NCBI RefSeq assembly: GCF_030373245.1
Contig: NZ_JAUCZF010000003.1
Coordinates: forward strand, 1 to 64,000
Length of the DNA stretch: 64,000 nt
Direction of reading: 5' to 3'
DNA from: Hydrogenophaga sp.
GTDB taxonomy: Bacteria > Pseudomonadota > Gammaproteobacteria > Burkholderiales > Burkholderiaceae_C
The notes under the pieces: model-generated
Told to the model about the DNA's origin: nothing
Seen by the model: the letters and a program-made list of their open reading frames with translations, nothing else
The model's database searches: none
Made by a program: the position numbers and the translations under genes
Part shown: piece by piece, positions 27,964 through 36,968 of the stretch
Numbering within the stretch: the first letter of the stretch is position 1
Layout: the number at the start of each line of letters is the position of its first letter

Positions 27964-29229
27964 TCAACAGCGCGCAAGGCGGGGGCGGCGCGGCTCACCA
28001 ACCATGTGTTCCCGGTTGAATGGGTAAGCCGACTGGGCGCCACGCAGGAACCCGCTGGCAACGTTGCCATCTGGGCGGGACGCCAGCAACTGGTAAATCG
28101 ACAGCCAGCCCTGTTCGAAACTCATCGCACAGCCCGCCAGGTACAGGCGGTAGGCGCGCACCGTGGCCTCGCTGGTGAGCGAGCGCGCCAGCGCCAGGTT
28201 GTGCTCCAGCGCGTCTGACCAGGCCCACAGGGTGCGGGCGTAGTGAGGGCGCAGGTTTTCGGCGTCCAGCAGCTCCAGCCCCGCACCGCACAGGCTGCGC
28301 TCCATGCGCGTCACATGCACCAGCTCACCACCCGGGAAGATGTGCTTGTCGATGAAGTCGCCCATGCCGGCGCCGAGCTGGCTGTTGCACAGGCCACCGG
28401 CCGTGATGCCGTGGTTGAGCACCAAGCCGCCCGGCTGCACCAGGCACTGCAGTTTGCCGAAGTAGCCATCGAGCCTGGCCTCGCCCACATGCTCCACCAT
28501 GCCCACCGAAGCCACCCGGTCAAAGCGCTCGGTCTCAGGCAGATCGCGGTAGTCCAGCAGCCGCATCTCGGCCCTCCCCCGCAGGTCCTTCTGGTCGATC
28601 AGGCGGTTGACGTGGGCGTGCTGGTCGCGTGAGAGCGTGATGCCGGTGGCACGCACACCATGGCGCTCGGCGGCCCACAGCAGCAGGGCACCCCAGCCCG
28701 CGCCAATGTCCAGGAACGATTGGCCTGGCCGCAGCTGCAGCTTGCGGCAGATGAGTTCGAGCTTGGCTTCCTGCGCCTCGGCCAGGCTCATGTCGGGCTT
28801 AAGGAAGTAGGCGCACGAGTAGACGCGCAACGGGTCGAGCCAGAGCGCGAAAAAGTCGTCACACAGGTCGTAGTGAAAGCGCACCTGCTCGGCATCGCGT
28901 TGCCGCCGGTGCAGCCAGAGCGAGCGCATCCGCCGCAGCAGGCGGCGCCAGGCCGGCGTCTGGCCCCGCTTCACCGGATCGCCGGCCAGTTCGGCGGCCA
29001 GCGCCATCACATCGGTGAGCTCACCCTCGATCTCCAGGTCGCCGCGCACATAGGCATCGGCCAGGCTGCCGATGCGCCCCAACGCCAGCCTGGGCAGCAG
29101 CTGGCGCTCCCGCATCTTCAGCCGCACCGGCGCATCGGCTTGCCCGACACGCCCGCCCGGCCATTCCAGCGCCAGCGGCCTGGAGAGCTGCGCCACGCGC
29201 GATTCAACAAGAAAGGCCAGCGAAGACAT
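27964..29229 (-). CDS. cfa: Cyclopropane-fatty-acyl-phospholipid synthase
   Basis: 421 residues. SAM-dependent enzyme that methylenates unsaturated acyl chains of membrane lipids. Motifs: FHYDLCDDFFALWLDP, FLDIGAGWGALLLWAAERHG (SAM site), GITLSRDQ, and the conserved VGMVEHVG and FPGGEL elements. ATG at 29229 with a modest AGG site. It is convergent with nothing and 56 bases downstream of an Fnr/Crp-type regulator on the same strand; CFA formation is typical of stationary-phase, acid or low-oxygen conditions. Confidence 0.93.
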   Translation of the reverse strand: MSSLAFLVESRVAQLSRPLALEWPGGRVGQADAPVRLKMRERQLLPRLALGRIGSLADAYVRGDLEIEGELTDVMALAAELAGDPVKRGQTPAWRRLLRRMRSLWLHRRQRDAEQVRFHYDLCDDFFALWLDPLRVYSCAYFLKPDMSLAEAQEAKLELICRKLQLRPGQSFLDIGAGWGALLLWAAERHGVRATGITLSRDQHAHVNRLIDQKDLRGRAEMRLLDYRDLPETERFDRVASVGMVEHVGEARLDGYFGKLQCLVQPGGLVLNHGITAGGLCNSQLGAGMGDFIDKHIFPGGELVHVTRMERSLCGAGLELLDAENLRPHYARTLWAWSDALEHNLALARSLTSEATVRAYRLYLAGCAMSFEQGWLSIYQLLASRPDGNVASGFLRGAQSAYPFNREHMVGEPRRPRLARC

Positions 29230-29285
29230 GACATCGACCTGTGAATCGGTGGCAATGCCCGTCGGGTGGCTGGTCTCGGCAAACC

Positions 29286-30146
29286 TTACGAAACCATGGC
29301 CCGCAAGCCGGCTGTGGAGCGGCGCCCCGGCGTGCTGCGCCGGGTGAACATGCCGCCGGTGGGCGCCACCAGGGACTCATCCGCGCGGCGCCGCGTGCTG
29401 CGCGCGTAAGCCTTCAATCCCTCCATGTCCAGGATCTCGACATCGCGATCGGCGACGTGGAGCAGGCCCGCCAGGGCCAGGGCGCTGAAAGAGCGGCTCA
29501 CGGTTTCGTTGGCCACGCCCAGCAGACTGGCGATCTCGCGCCGCCCCATGCTCAGGTGAAAGCGACGCGGCGACAGGCGCGCTGCCGCCATGCGCTGGGA
29601 GATGTGGATCAGAAAACGCGCCAGCCGCACTTCCGAGGCCACCGCCGCCATCAGGTCGGCCAGCTCGCGGCTGCGGGCCAGCGACAGGCTGCCCGCCCGC
29701 TGCAGCGCCATGCTGAAGGCGGGCATTTTCACGCTGAGCATCATGAGATCGCTGCGCAGCACCACGAACACGCTCGACGACTCAAGCGCGGCGATGGCCG
29801 TGGGGTGCGATTCCATGCACAGCGCATCGAAGCCCAGCACCTCGCCGCGGGTGGCAAATGCGAGCACCTGTTCGTAACCGTCCACGTCGGTGTGGAAGAC
29901 TTTGAACGTGCCGGCACGCACGAAGTACAGGGCCTCGGCCGTCGCGCCCTGATGCGCCAGGTTCTCACCCGCGCGCAACCGCCGCACCGCGATCGGCAAC
30001 TGCAGGGCTGCAAAGCGGTCGCCCTGCTCGGCGCCCATGGCGTCGAGCAGGTCAGCCATGGTGGTGGCGAACGGCTTGGCACATTCGCATTCGTTGACGC
30101 CGGCGGTCGCGCTGGACTGCGGTTTCGTGGTGGCGAAGCTGTTCAT
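29286..30146 (-). CDS. Fnr/Crp-family transcriptional regulator
   Basis: 286 residues: flexible N-terminus, cyclic-nucleotide-type beta-roll (about 45-160), dimerisation helix, and winged HTH (about 210-275). The recognition helix GVANETVSRSF keeps the E..SR pattern of FNR. Cysteines are C20, C22 and C110; E. coli FNR binds its 4Fe-4S cluster with four (C20, C23, C29, C122), so a classical cluster is doubtful. The start at 30146 has CAGGAG 8 bases upstream. Candidate regulator of cfa and the neighbouring genes; oxygen or redox sensing is inferred. Confidence 0.9.
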   Translation of the reverse strand: MNSFATTKPQSSATAGVNECECAKPFATTMADLLDAMGAEQGDRFAALQLPIAVRRLRAGENLAHQGATAEALYFVRAGTFKVFHTDVDGYEQVLAFATRGEVLGFDALCMESHPTAIAALESSSVFVVLRSDLMMLSVKMPAFSMALQRAGSLSLARSRELADLMAAVASEVRLARFLIHISQRMAAARLSPRRFHLSMGRREIASLLGVANETVSRSFSALALAGLLHVADRDVEILDMEGLKAYARSTRRRADESLVAPTGGMFTRRSTPGRRSTAGLRAMVS

Positions 30147-30196
30147 CGGGTCACTCCTGTGTGTGTGGTTCAAATCCCTGGGTGCACAATCAACTT

Positions 30197-30212
30197 TGTG
30201 ACAAATCTCACG
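30197..30212. promoter_or_regulatory. Crp/Fnr-type palindrome upstream of the regulator gene
   Basis: TGTGA-CAAATC-TCACG matches the CRP-type dyad TGTGA-N6-TCACA at nine of ten positions and lies 51 bases upstream of the regulator start. It could be autoregulatory; its half-site is CRP-like rather than the FNR TTGAT. Confidence 0.45.
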
Positions 30213-30495
30213 TGCACACCATCAGATGCGGGATCGACTTGCGATCAGAAAAGGCACCGCCTGGCATCAGAAAAATCTGGCACTGCTGTAGGACGATTCC
30301 GAACGCACTGGCTGCGCGCCACCTTGTGCCCGGGGCAGCCGAGGCGGCCGCAGACTGCCCCTGGCGAGAAGCACCCCCCGGGGCTCCCTCCAGCTGGCGC
30401 ACTGGGCCTGATTTCGACGCATGATCATGGGCATTCGCGGGTAATGGGTGCGATGGAATCCGCCGTCCCACCGGTTGCTTTCTGACCAAACCGTC
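30213..30495. other. Non-coding upstream region of the tandem kinase gene
   Basis: Between the Fnr/Crp-type regulator and the kinase; no gene is seen. The kinase frame is open from 30448 (GTG), without a ribosome-binding site there. Apart from the Crp-like dyad just before it, no regulatory element could be named. Confidence 0.45.
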
Positions 30496-33225
30496 ATGGA
30501 ACCAGAAGATCAATTCCAACCCGGTGGCCAGCAGCCGCTGAGTCTGATGCGGCAACCCGAGGCGATCAAGGTTGCGCTGGAGGGCGTGGTCACGATCGAC
30601 GAAGACCAGCGCATCATCATGATCAATGCGGCCGCGCAGCGCATGTTCCTCAGAACCGCTCGGGAACTGAGGGGCGCCTCGCTGAGCGAGCTGATGCCGG
30701 TGCGGTTCCGACAGGCGCACGAGGTGCATGTCCGGCGCTTCATGGCCTCTGCAGCGGCGGAGCTTTCCATGGACCGCGTGACCACCATCGTGGGGCTGCG
30801 GGCCAACGGCGAAGAGTTTCCGTTGCAGGTGGCGATCTGCAAGGTCGATCTCGACACCGAGCAAGGCGTGCGCCACTGCTGCACCGCACTGCTGTACGAC
30901 CGCAGCGAGGTGCAAGGACTGAACCAGACGATCGAGCGCCTGAACCACCAGATGCGCTCCATCTTCGAGCTCGCACCGGCGGCGATCTGGATCACCGACG
31001 GTGAGCACATCGTGTTTGCCAACCAGGCCTGCTGCAAGCTGTTCGGCGTGGAGGCGCCATCCGAGCTGGTCGGGCGACCGGTAGACGAACTGCTCCGAGC
31101 GGGCTTCGGCGACTCGCTGCAGAGCCAGATCGGGCAAGCCCTGGCCAATGAGGACATGGTGTCCACCCTGAGCGGTGTGGTGGTTCGCAAGAGTGGCGAG
31201 ACGCGTGAAGTGGAGCTGGCGCTGGGCGCCCTGCCCGATCACCACCGCACGCTGGTGCAGATGGTGATCACCGACACCACCCAGCGCGCGCAGGAGCGTC
31301 GCGACCTGCTGCTCTCGAGGCGCACGCTGCGCGAGTTCTCGGCCAGCATCGTGAACGCGCGCGAGGAAGAGCGCCGCCGCATCGCGCGCGAATTGCATGA
31401 CGAGCTTGGTCAGCGCCTGATGGCCTTGAAACTCGAGCTGGCGACCTTGCCAGGGGCTGCGCCCCAGAGCGCGGCGGCTGCGCGCGCCCAGGCCATGACC
31501 GACATGCTCGACGACACGGTCGCCTCGGTCCGCCGCATTGCAGCGGGCCTGCGTCCGTCCATGCTCGACGACCTCGGTCTGAGTGCCGCCATCGAATGGC
31601 TGGTGAGCGAGTTCCGCCAGCACCACAACATCCAGGTAGAGCTTGAGATGAAGCCGGGCAAGGCCAAGGTGCCGCCCGACGTGGGCATTGCGCTCTACCG
31701 GATCCTTCAGGAAACCCTGACCAACATCGCGCGCCATGCCGGCGCACACAAGGCCCGCGTCATTTATGCCCAGACGGCAACAGACTGGCGGCTCACGGTG
31801 GAAGACGATGGTCTGGGTTTCCCCCAATTGGGTACGCCCGCCAAGCGCGGGTCTTTTGGCCTGATCGGCATGCGCGAGCGCGTGCTCCTGCTGGGTGGAA
31901 CGCTGACCACCCAGAACCTGGCCAGCGGCGGAGCCCGGGTCGACATCCGGATCCCGCGGCGCGCGGCCGGCGAGGCGCACGCGCCCGGTACCGCCGACCT
32001 GATCGAACCGGCACCGCATCCCGAATCCGCCAACCCGCCGCACAATGGCCCAGACCGCCAGCAGCGCGACAGCAGCGACGCCAGCCGGCTGGCCCACGAG
32101 CTGCAAGTGCACCAGGCCGAGCTGGAATCTCAGAACGAAGAATTGCGGCGCACCCAGTCGGCCCTGGTGGCGGCGCGTGACCGCTACCTGGATCTCTACG
32201 AATACGCGCCAGTCGGCTACCTCACGCTGGATGAGCAGGGGAAGGTGCAGGAGTCCAACCTCACCGCGGCGGTCATGCTGGGCCGAGAGCACGGCGCCCT
32301 CATGGGTCGGCCTTTTGCGCGCCACCTGCAGGGCCCGGATGCCGATCGCTGGGACCGGTTTCTGCGGCAGGTGTTGGCTGGATCCGACCGCCACAGCATC
32401 GTCCTGACCTTTCTTGTGCCGTCCACCCAGGGGATCTGGCAAGGGCAGGTCGATTGCCTGCGCGCGGTGTCTCGCCAAGGGGAAACCAGTCTTCGGGTCA
32501 CCCTGGTCGATGTTTCCGATCGCGTGCAGGCCGATCTCGAGCGGCGCATCGCTGCGCTCGATGCCGATGCGAGGGAGACCGAGCGGCGCCGCGTGGCCTT
32601 GACGCTGCACGAAAACCTGGGGCAGCGGCTGAGCGCGCTCAAGATGGAGATGGCCGCGACGCCCGCCGACGTGGGTGAGCACGAGGCGGCCCAGTGGAAG
32701 TCGCGCATGGCGCCGGTGCTGGACACGCTGGACGAGGCGGTCGCCACGGTGCGCCGCGTCACCACCGACCTGCGCCCGCCCATGCTTGACGACTTGGGCC
32801 TGAACGCAGCCATCGAGTGGCTGGCGCAGGACTGTGCGCGCCAGTTCGACCTGCGCTTCAGCCTGTCGCTGGACCCAGAGCTTCCCGTGCTCACGCAAGC
32901 GACCACGCTTGGCCTGTACCGGTTCGTGCAGGAAGCGCTGACCTACCTGCTGCGCGACCCGGACACCAGCGAATTCCGCATCGACCTGCACCACGGCGCC
33001 GGTGCGCTGGAGCTGGTGTTGCGCAGCCTCGCCAAAGCGGCATCACCCGTCCCCAGCAGTGCAGACGACCCGGCAACCGATGTGCTGGCACACCGTGCCA
33101 GGCTGCTGGGTGGCGAGCTGCAGCCCGATACCGAACGCGACCGCACCGGCTGGCAGTCCCTGCGGCTGACGCTACCCTTGCCCGCAGAGGGCCAGGAAAC
33201 CCGAAAGAATGGCGAAACACCATGA
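30496..33225 (+). CDS. Tandem PAS/NarX-type sensor histidine kinase with degenerate second kinase core
   Basis: About 909 residues from the ATG at 30496 (start uncertain, no clear ribosome-binding site). Soluble, no membrane helices. Order: PAS (about 15-130), PAS (about 150-270), HisKA_3 dimerisation domain EEERRRIARELHDELGQ with His301, and a complete ATPase with N-box QETLTNIARHAG, DDGLGF and FGLIGMRERV. Then a linker HELQVHQAELESQNEELRR, a third PAS (about 555-680), a second HisKA_3 RRRVALTLHENLGQRLSALKMEM with His705, and a second ATPase region without N-box asparagine or glycine boxes. Stop overlaps the response-regulator start. Cytosolic PAS sensing of redox, gas or a metabolite is inferred. 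Confidence 0.88.
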   Translation: MEPEDQFQPGGQQPLSLMRQPEAIKVALEGVVTIDEDQRIIMINAAAQRMFLRTARELRGASLSELMPVRFRQAHEVHVRRFMASAAAELSMDRVTTIVGLRANGEEFPLQVAICKVDLDTEQGVRHCCTALLYDRSEVQGLNQTIERLNHQMRSIFELAPAAIWITDGEHIVFANQACCKLFGVEAPSELVGRPVDELLRAGFGDSLQSQIGQALANEDMVSTLSGVVVRKSGETREVELALGALPDHHRTLVQMVITDTTQRAQERRDLLLSRRTLREFSASIVNAREEERRRIARELHDELGQRLMALKLELATLPGAAPQSAAAARAQAMTDMLDDTVASVRRIAAGLRPSMLDDLGLSAAIEWLVSEFRQHHNIQVELEMKPGKAKVPPDVGIALYRILQETLTNIARHAGAHKARVIYAQTATDWRLTVEDDGLGFPQLGTPAKRGSFGLIGMRERVLLLGGTLTTQNLASGGARVDIRIPRRAAGEAHAPGTADLIEPAPHPESANPPHNGPDRQQRDSSDASRLAHELQVHQAELESQNEELRRTQSALVAARDRYLDLYEYAPVGYLTLDEQGKVQESNLTAAVMLGREHGALMGRPFARHLQGPDADRWDRFLRQVLAGSDRHSIVLTFLVPSTQGIWQGQVDCLRAVSRQGETSLRVTLVDVSDRVQADLERRIAALDADARETERRRVALTLHENLGQRLSALKMEMAATPADVGEHEAAQWKSRMAPVLDTLDEAVATVRRVTTDLRPPMLDDLGLNAAIEWLAQDCARQFDLRFSLSLDPELPVLTQATTLGLYRFVQEALTYLLRDPDTSEFRIDLHHGAGALELVLRSLAKAASPVPSSADDPATDVLAHRARLLGGELQPDTERDRTGWQSLRLTLPLPAEGQETRKNGETP

Positions 33226-33917
33226 GCGAAACCAGCCGGGCCAGGGGCCTCACCTTGCAGAACCTGTTGCTCGTGGACGACCACACCGTGGTGCGCGAGG
33301 GCCTCAAGCGGCTGCTCGAGCCTCTGGCGAACGAATGGCGTATTTCCGAAGCAAGTACGGGTTACCAGGCGCTGGAATGCCTGCGTGCACAGCACTTTGA
33401 CCTGGCCATCGTCGACCTGTCCCTCCCCGGCATGAGCGGCCTCGACCTGATCGCACGCATCAGGAGCGAATTCCCGCTGGTCTCGGTGCTGGTGCTGACC
33501 ATGCATGCCGAGGAGCAGTACGCACTGCGCGCATTCCAGGCCGGCGCCCGGGGGTACGTGACCAAGGATACGGCGGGCACCGAACTGGTAACCGCCGTGC
33601 GCAAGGTGGCCCAGCGAGGCGTGTTCGTCTCCGCTCACCTGGCCGAGCGCGTCGTGCAGCAGCTCAGCGGCCAGCGGCCGGCTTCACCAACCGAACTGCT
33701 GAGCAACCGGGAAATGGAGGTGCTGCAACGCATTGTGGCTGGGCAGCGCCCGGTAGACATCGCGCAGGCACTGCATCTCTCTGTCAAGACGGTGAGCACG
33801 CACAAGCGCCGCATTCTTGAGAAACTCCAACTCGACAGCACGGCCGCACTCATCCGCTTCGGCCTGGAGCACCAGCTGGGAAAAAACGACCTCGGCGAAG
33901 CGACTGGCGGGACCTGA
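33222..33917 (+). CDS. NarL/LuxR-family response regulator
   Basis: 231 residues. Receiver domain with D19-D20, phosphoacceptor D65 in IVDLSLPGMSG and K115 in YVTKDT; C-terminal LuxR HTH (about 158-218) with LSNREMEVLQRIVAGQ and LHLSVKTVSTHKRRILEKL. ATGA overlap with the kinase stop (33222-33225) makes it the kinase's partner. Its target genes likely include the surrounding stress genes. Confidence 0.95.
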   Translation: MSETSRARGLTLQNLLLVDDHTVVREGLKRLLEPLANEWRISEASTGYQALECLRAQHFDLAIVDLSLPGMSGLDLIARIRSEFPLVSVLVLTMHAEEQYALRAFQAGARGYVTKDTAGTELVTAVRKVAQRGVFVSAHLAERVVQQLSGQRPASPTELLSNREMEVLQRIVAGQRPVDIAQALHLSVKTVSTHKRRILEKLQLDSTAALIRFGLEHQLGKNDLGEATGGT

Positions 33918-33979
33918 GCGGGTGCGTCCACTGACGCGACCACATCCCGCGCGCCAACGCACGGCTGAGAGGAATGCCC

Positions 33980-35531
33980 ATGGCTACCCGCAAGCCAACA
34001 TTGCCCAAAACCCCATCTGCCCCGGCCCGTGGTGACCGGCGGCGCCAGCCCGGGCTACCCGCGCCAGCAAAAACCGACGCGGCTTTGCCCGAAGCGTCCG
34101 GGTTCCCGATCGTGGCGATCGGAGCTTCGGCCGGTGGCCTGGAAGCCTTCGAGCAGTTTCTGCGCGCCATGCCCGATGGCAGTGGCATGGGGTTTGTCGT
34201 TCTGCAGCATCTGGACCCGACGCACGCCAGCATCCTCACCGAGATACTTCAGCGCAGCACCCGCATGCCGGTGAACGAGGCCCACGACCAGGTGGTGGTG
34301 GCGACGGACCATGTCTACGTGATCCCGCCGAACCGCGACATGGTGATCACCCAGGGCGCCCTGAGCCTGACCGAACCGGTCGGTCAACGGGGGCGGCACA
34401 TGCCGATCGACAGTTTCATGCGCTCGCTGGCCGATGACCAGGGCGCACTCGCGGTCGGTATCGTGCTCTCGGGCACCGGCACCGATGGCACGCTGGGCCT
34501 TCGGGCCATCCACGGTGCTGGTGGGCTTTGCCTGGTGCAGGATCCGGCCTCGGCGAAGTACGACGGCATGCCCGCCAGCACGATCCAGGCCGGCTGTGCC
34601 TCCCAGGTGCTGGCGGTCGAGGACATGCCCAAGGCGCTGGCGGCGGACGCCCGGCTGCGCGAGCTGATGGTGCAGAACCGCAAGTCGCCGGTCAACGACA
34701 AGCGCGTGGCAAGGGTGCTGATGCGGCTGCGTGCCAGCACCGGACACGACTTTTCCCAGTACAAGAAAAGCACCCTGGGCCAGCGCATGGTGCGGCACGG
34801 CCTGGCGGACGCAGAGGCCTACGCGCGCTTCCTGAACGAGCATCCGGACGAGGTCCAGGCGCTGTTTCGCGAGCTGCTGATCAGTGTCACCACTTTCTTC
34901 CGCGACCCTGAGGTGTTCGATTTCCTGAAGAAGTCGGTGCTGCCGGCGCTGCTGGCCAACCGCTCTGAGAGAGAGAGCCGCTGCGCGTCTGGGTGGAGGG
35001 CTGCGCGACCGCGGAAGATGCCTTTTCCTGGCGATGCTGCTGCGCGATCTGGCAGACGAATTGCACCGAGAGCTGCCGGTGCAGATCTACAGCACCGACA
35101 TCGACCCGGACACCATCGCGATGGGCCGCGCAGGGCTGTACCCGCCCAAAATCGCTCAGGAAGTTTCGCCCGAGCGCCTGCGCCGCTTCTTCGTCAATGA
35201 AGACAGGGGCTACCGCGTGCGCAAGGAAATCCGTGAAATGGTGGTGTTCGCGCTGCAAAGCGTGATCAAGGATCCGCCCTTCGCTCGGCTCGATCTGCTG
35301 TCCTGTCGCAACCTGCTGATCTACCTCGAGCCGGACCTGCAGGACCGGCTGATGCCCATCTTTCAATATGCACTCACCTTCGAATCCCGCGAGCTGACCC
35401 ACTAGATTCCCGGCATGGGGCCAGCGCCACAACCGCTGCGGCTGTCCGCGCGCCGGGTGGCGGAAGCGGGTGGTGGCACCGAACTGCTGCTATTGAGCTT
35501 CGAGGTGCTGTCGCGGGCGACCCCAACCTGA
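33980..35531 (+). pseudogene. CheB-CheR fusion (MCP-type methylesterase/methyltransferase) with frameshifts and internal deletion
   Basis: Starts well (GAGAGGA site, ATG at 33980) with a CheB methylesterase domain: IVAIGASAGGLEAFEQFL, GFVVLQHLDPTH, and VLSGTGTDGTLG. A CheR N-terminal domain follows (RVARVLMRLRASTGHDFSQYK, LLISVTTFFRDPEVFDFLK). At an 11-base GA tract (34967-34977) the frame shifts to LRVWVEGCATAEDAFS and, at 35025-35030, shifts again to LAMLLRDLADELH, which runs through the CheR catalytic part IYSTDIDP and SCRNLLIYLEPDLQDRL to a TAG at 35403. After a deletion, a further in-frame scrap RVAEAGGGTELLLLSFE resembles the PAS-linker part of long CheB-CheR-PAS-kinase proteins. Two sequencing errors could explain the frameshifts but not the truncation. 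Confidence 0.8.
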
Positions 35532-35543
35532 CACGGCACGGGC

Positions 35544-36164
35544 TCAGGCCTTAAGCAGCTCGATCACGGCGTCATCGCTCACCTGAGGGAAGTCGCGGTA
35601 GAACTGGCCCACGGCCTGGAAGTCCGGCGGCGTCATCAGACAGACGACCTCGTCGGCCATTGGCCGGATTTTCTCCAGCGCTTCGAATGAGGCCACCGGT
35701 ACGGCGCAGACCAGCTTGAGCGGCTTGCGCTGGCGCAGGCCATGCAGAGCAGCGGTCATGGTGGCGCCGGTGGCAAGGCCGTCGTCCACCACGATGACCG
35801 TGCGCCCGGCCGGATCGACCGGGGTGCGCAGCGGCGAATAATGCGCGCGTCGCGCGTGCAGAACCTGCAGCTGCAGGTGCTTCTCCGCGGCGATGTAGTC
35901 CTGGTCAGCGCCTGCCGCAGCGGCGTAAGGCGCGATGGTGGTCCAGCCGCTTTCGTCGACCGCGCCGATCGCCGTCTCGTGGTGAAACGGCGCACGCAGC
36001 TTGTGCACCAGCACCACGTCAAGCTCGCCCTTGAGTTGCCTGGCAATCACCTTGCCCATCGGCACCGCGCCCCGCGGAATGGCCAGCACCAGCGGATGCT
36101 GGCCACGGTAGGCCGCCAGCCGGTCGGCAAGCTGACGGGCGGCGTCGTCACGGTCTTTGAACAT
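35544..36164 (-). CDS. Phosphoribosyltransferase-family protein
   Basis: 206 residues. PRPP-binding loop IVVDDGLATGATMTAAL (about 120-136); the N-terminal LAIPRGAVPMGKVIARQL and PFHHETAIGAVDESG are typical of the group of phosphoribosyltransferases that occurs either fused to or beside dienelactone-hydrolase-like proteins (compare Mycobacterium Rv0571c). The ATG at 36164 has AAGGAA at proper distance and overlaps the upstream PRTase gene end (36148) by 17 bases. The base substrate is unknown. Confidence 0.88.
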   Translation of the reverse strand: MFKDRDDAARQLADRLAAYRGQHPLVLAIPRGAVPMGKVIARQLKGELDVVLVHKLRAPFHHETAIGAVDESGWTTIAPYAAAAGADQDYIAAEKHLQLQVLHARRAHYSPLRTPVDPAGRTVIVVDDGLATGATMTAALHGLRQRKPLKLVCAVPVASFEALEKIRPMADEVVCLMTPPDFQAVGQFYRDFPQVSDDAVIELLKA

Positions 36165-36753
36165 GGGGGAGTTCCTTTTCATCGGTTCGACCCTGGGGTC
36201 CAGGCCGCAGCAGCTGAACGCTGAAGCCGGGTTCGTAGGGTGGCACATGGCATTCGACGATGTCGGTGGGTGCGACCTCCAGCCTCAGGCCAACCACGTC
36301 GGCGCTGATCGGCAGTGCGGTCACGCACCGGTCGACGAGCACGGCCAGGTGGACGGCGGCCGGTCGTTTGCGAGCCAGCCAGTCCACCACCTTGAGCGCG
36401 GAGTGGCCACTGAACAGCACGTCGTCAACCACCAGCACGGTGTGGCCGCTCAGGTCCAGGGCGGCGTGTTGAGGCGCTTCGGTGAGCTGTGTGTCGGGAA
36501 ACAGCAGTTCGAGGTTGTCGGCGTAGCGCTTGACCGACAGGTCCAGGCGCAGCGGCGGTGCCAAACCCAGGTCTTTCACCATGCGCCGGGTCAGGTGATC
36601 GGCCAGGGGCGCCCCGCGACGCAGCACGCCCACCACCGCCACGGGTCCGCTGGCGCGCAGGATGCTCGCGGCTTGTTGTGCCATGCGGCACATGACAGCG
36701 TCGAGCTGGGCGCTGTCGCAAAGACAGGTTCGCGTTTCAGAGGCTGTGTTCAT
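36148..36753 (-). CDS. PyrR-like phosphoribosyltransferase
   Basis: 201 residues. PRPP loop VLVVDDVLFSGHSALKVVDWL matches the PyrR/uracil phosphoribosyltransferase pattern (VVDDVLxTGRT); an earlier GVLRRGAPLADHLTRRM is the typical loop. The final 25 residues after PYEPGFSVQLL are a polar tail. It could have nucleotide-scavenging or regulatory function. Its 3' end overlaps the next PRTase gene; it follows the hydrolase and small ORF on the same strand. Confidence 0.85.
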   Translation of the reverse strand: MNTASETRTCLCDSAQLDAVMCRMAQQAASILRASGPVAVVGVLRRGAPLADHLTRRMVKDLGLAPPLRLDLSVKRYADNLELLFPDTQLTEAPQHAALDLSGHTVLVVDDVLFSGHSALKVVDWLARKRPAAVHLAVLVDRCVTALPISADVVGLRLEVAPTDIVECHVPPYEPGFSVQLLRPGPQGRTDEKELPHVQRP

Positions 36754-36792
36754 GGGGTCTGGGCTGGGGAGGGCGTTGGATAGCGCCGATGA

Positions 36793-36966
36793 TCAGCCGG
36801 CGCAGAAGTTGCTGAACTGCCAGGGTTCGTCCCGATCCAGAGCTTCGACCAGCAGCGTGCTGCTGCCATGGAGTGGCGCGCAGTCGGTGAAGGCGCCCGC
36901 CATCTGGCCCAGGTACGGCTGGCACAGGGTCACGGCTCGTCGCAGGCTGGGCAGCTGTGGCTCCAT
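36793..36966 (-). CDS. Small hypothetical protein between hydrolase and PRTase
   Basis: 57 residues (first MEPQLPSLRR, last FSNFCAG). Its ATG lies two bases after the hydrolase stop (36969-36971), so it would be read by re-initiation; there is no separate ribosome-binding site at good distance. Composition is protein-like (mixed hydrophobic, two or three cysteines) but no family is recognised. Kept because of its tight position in the operon. Confidence 0.4.
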   Translation of the reverse strand: MEPQLPSLRRAVTLCQPYLGQMAGAFTDCAPLHGSSTLLVEALDRDEPWQFSNFCAG

Positions 36967-36968
36967 CC

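Noticed and set aside
30208..32994. 928-codon minus-strand frame opposite the tandem kinase
   Set aside because: Antisense of clear PAS/HisKA_3/ATPase sequence; the translation has no motifs.
34967..34977. GA tract as a phase-variation switch of the CheB-CheR gene
   Set aside because: A second frameshift and the C-terminal loss mean that slippage at this tract alone would not restore the protein.
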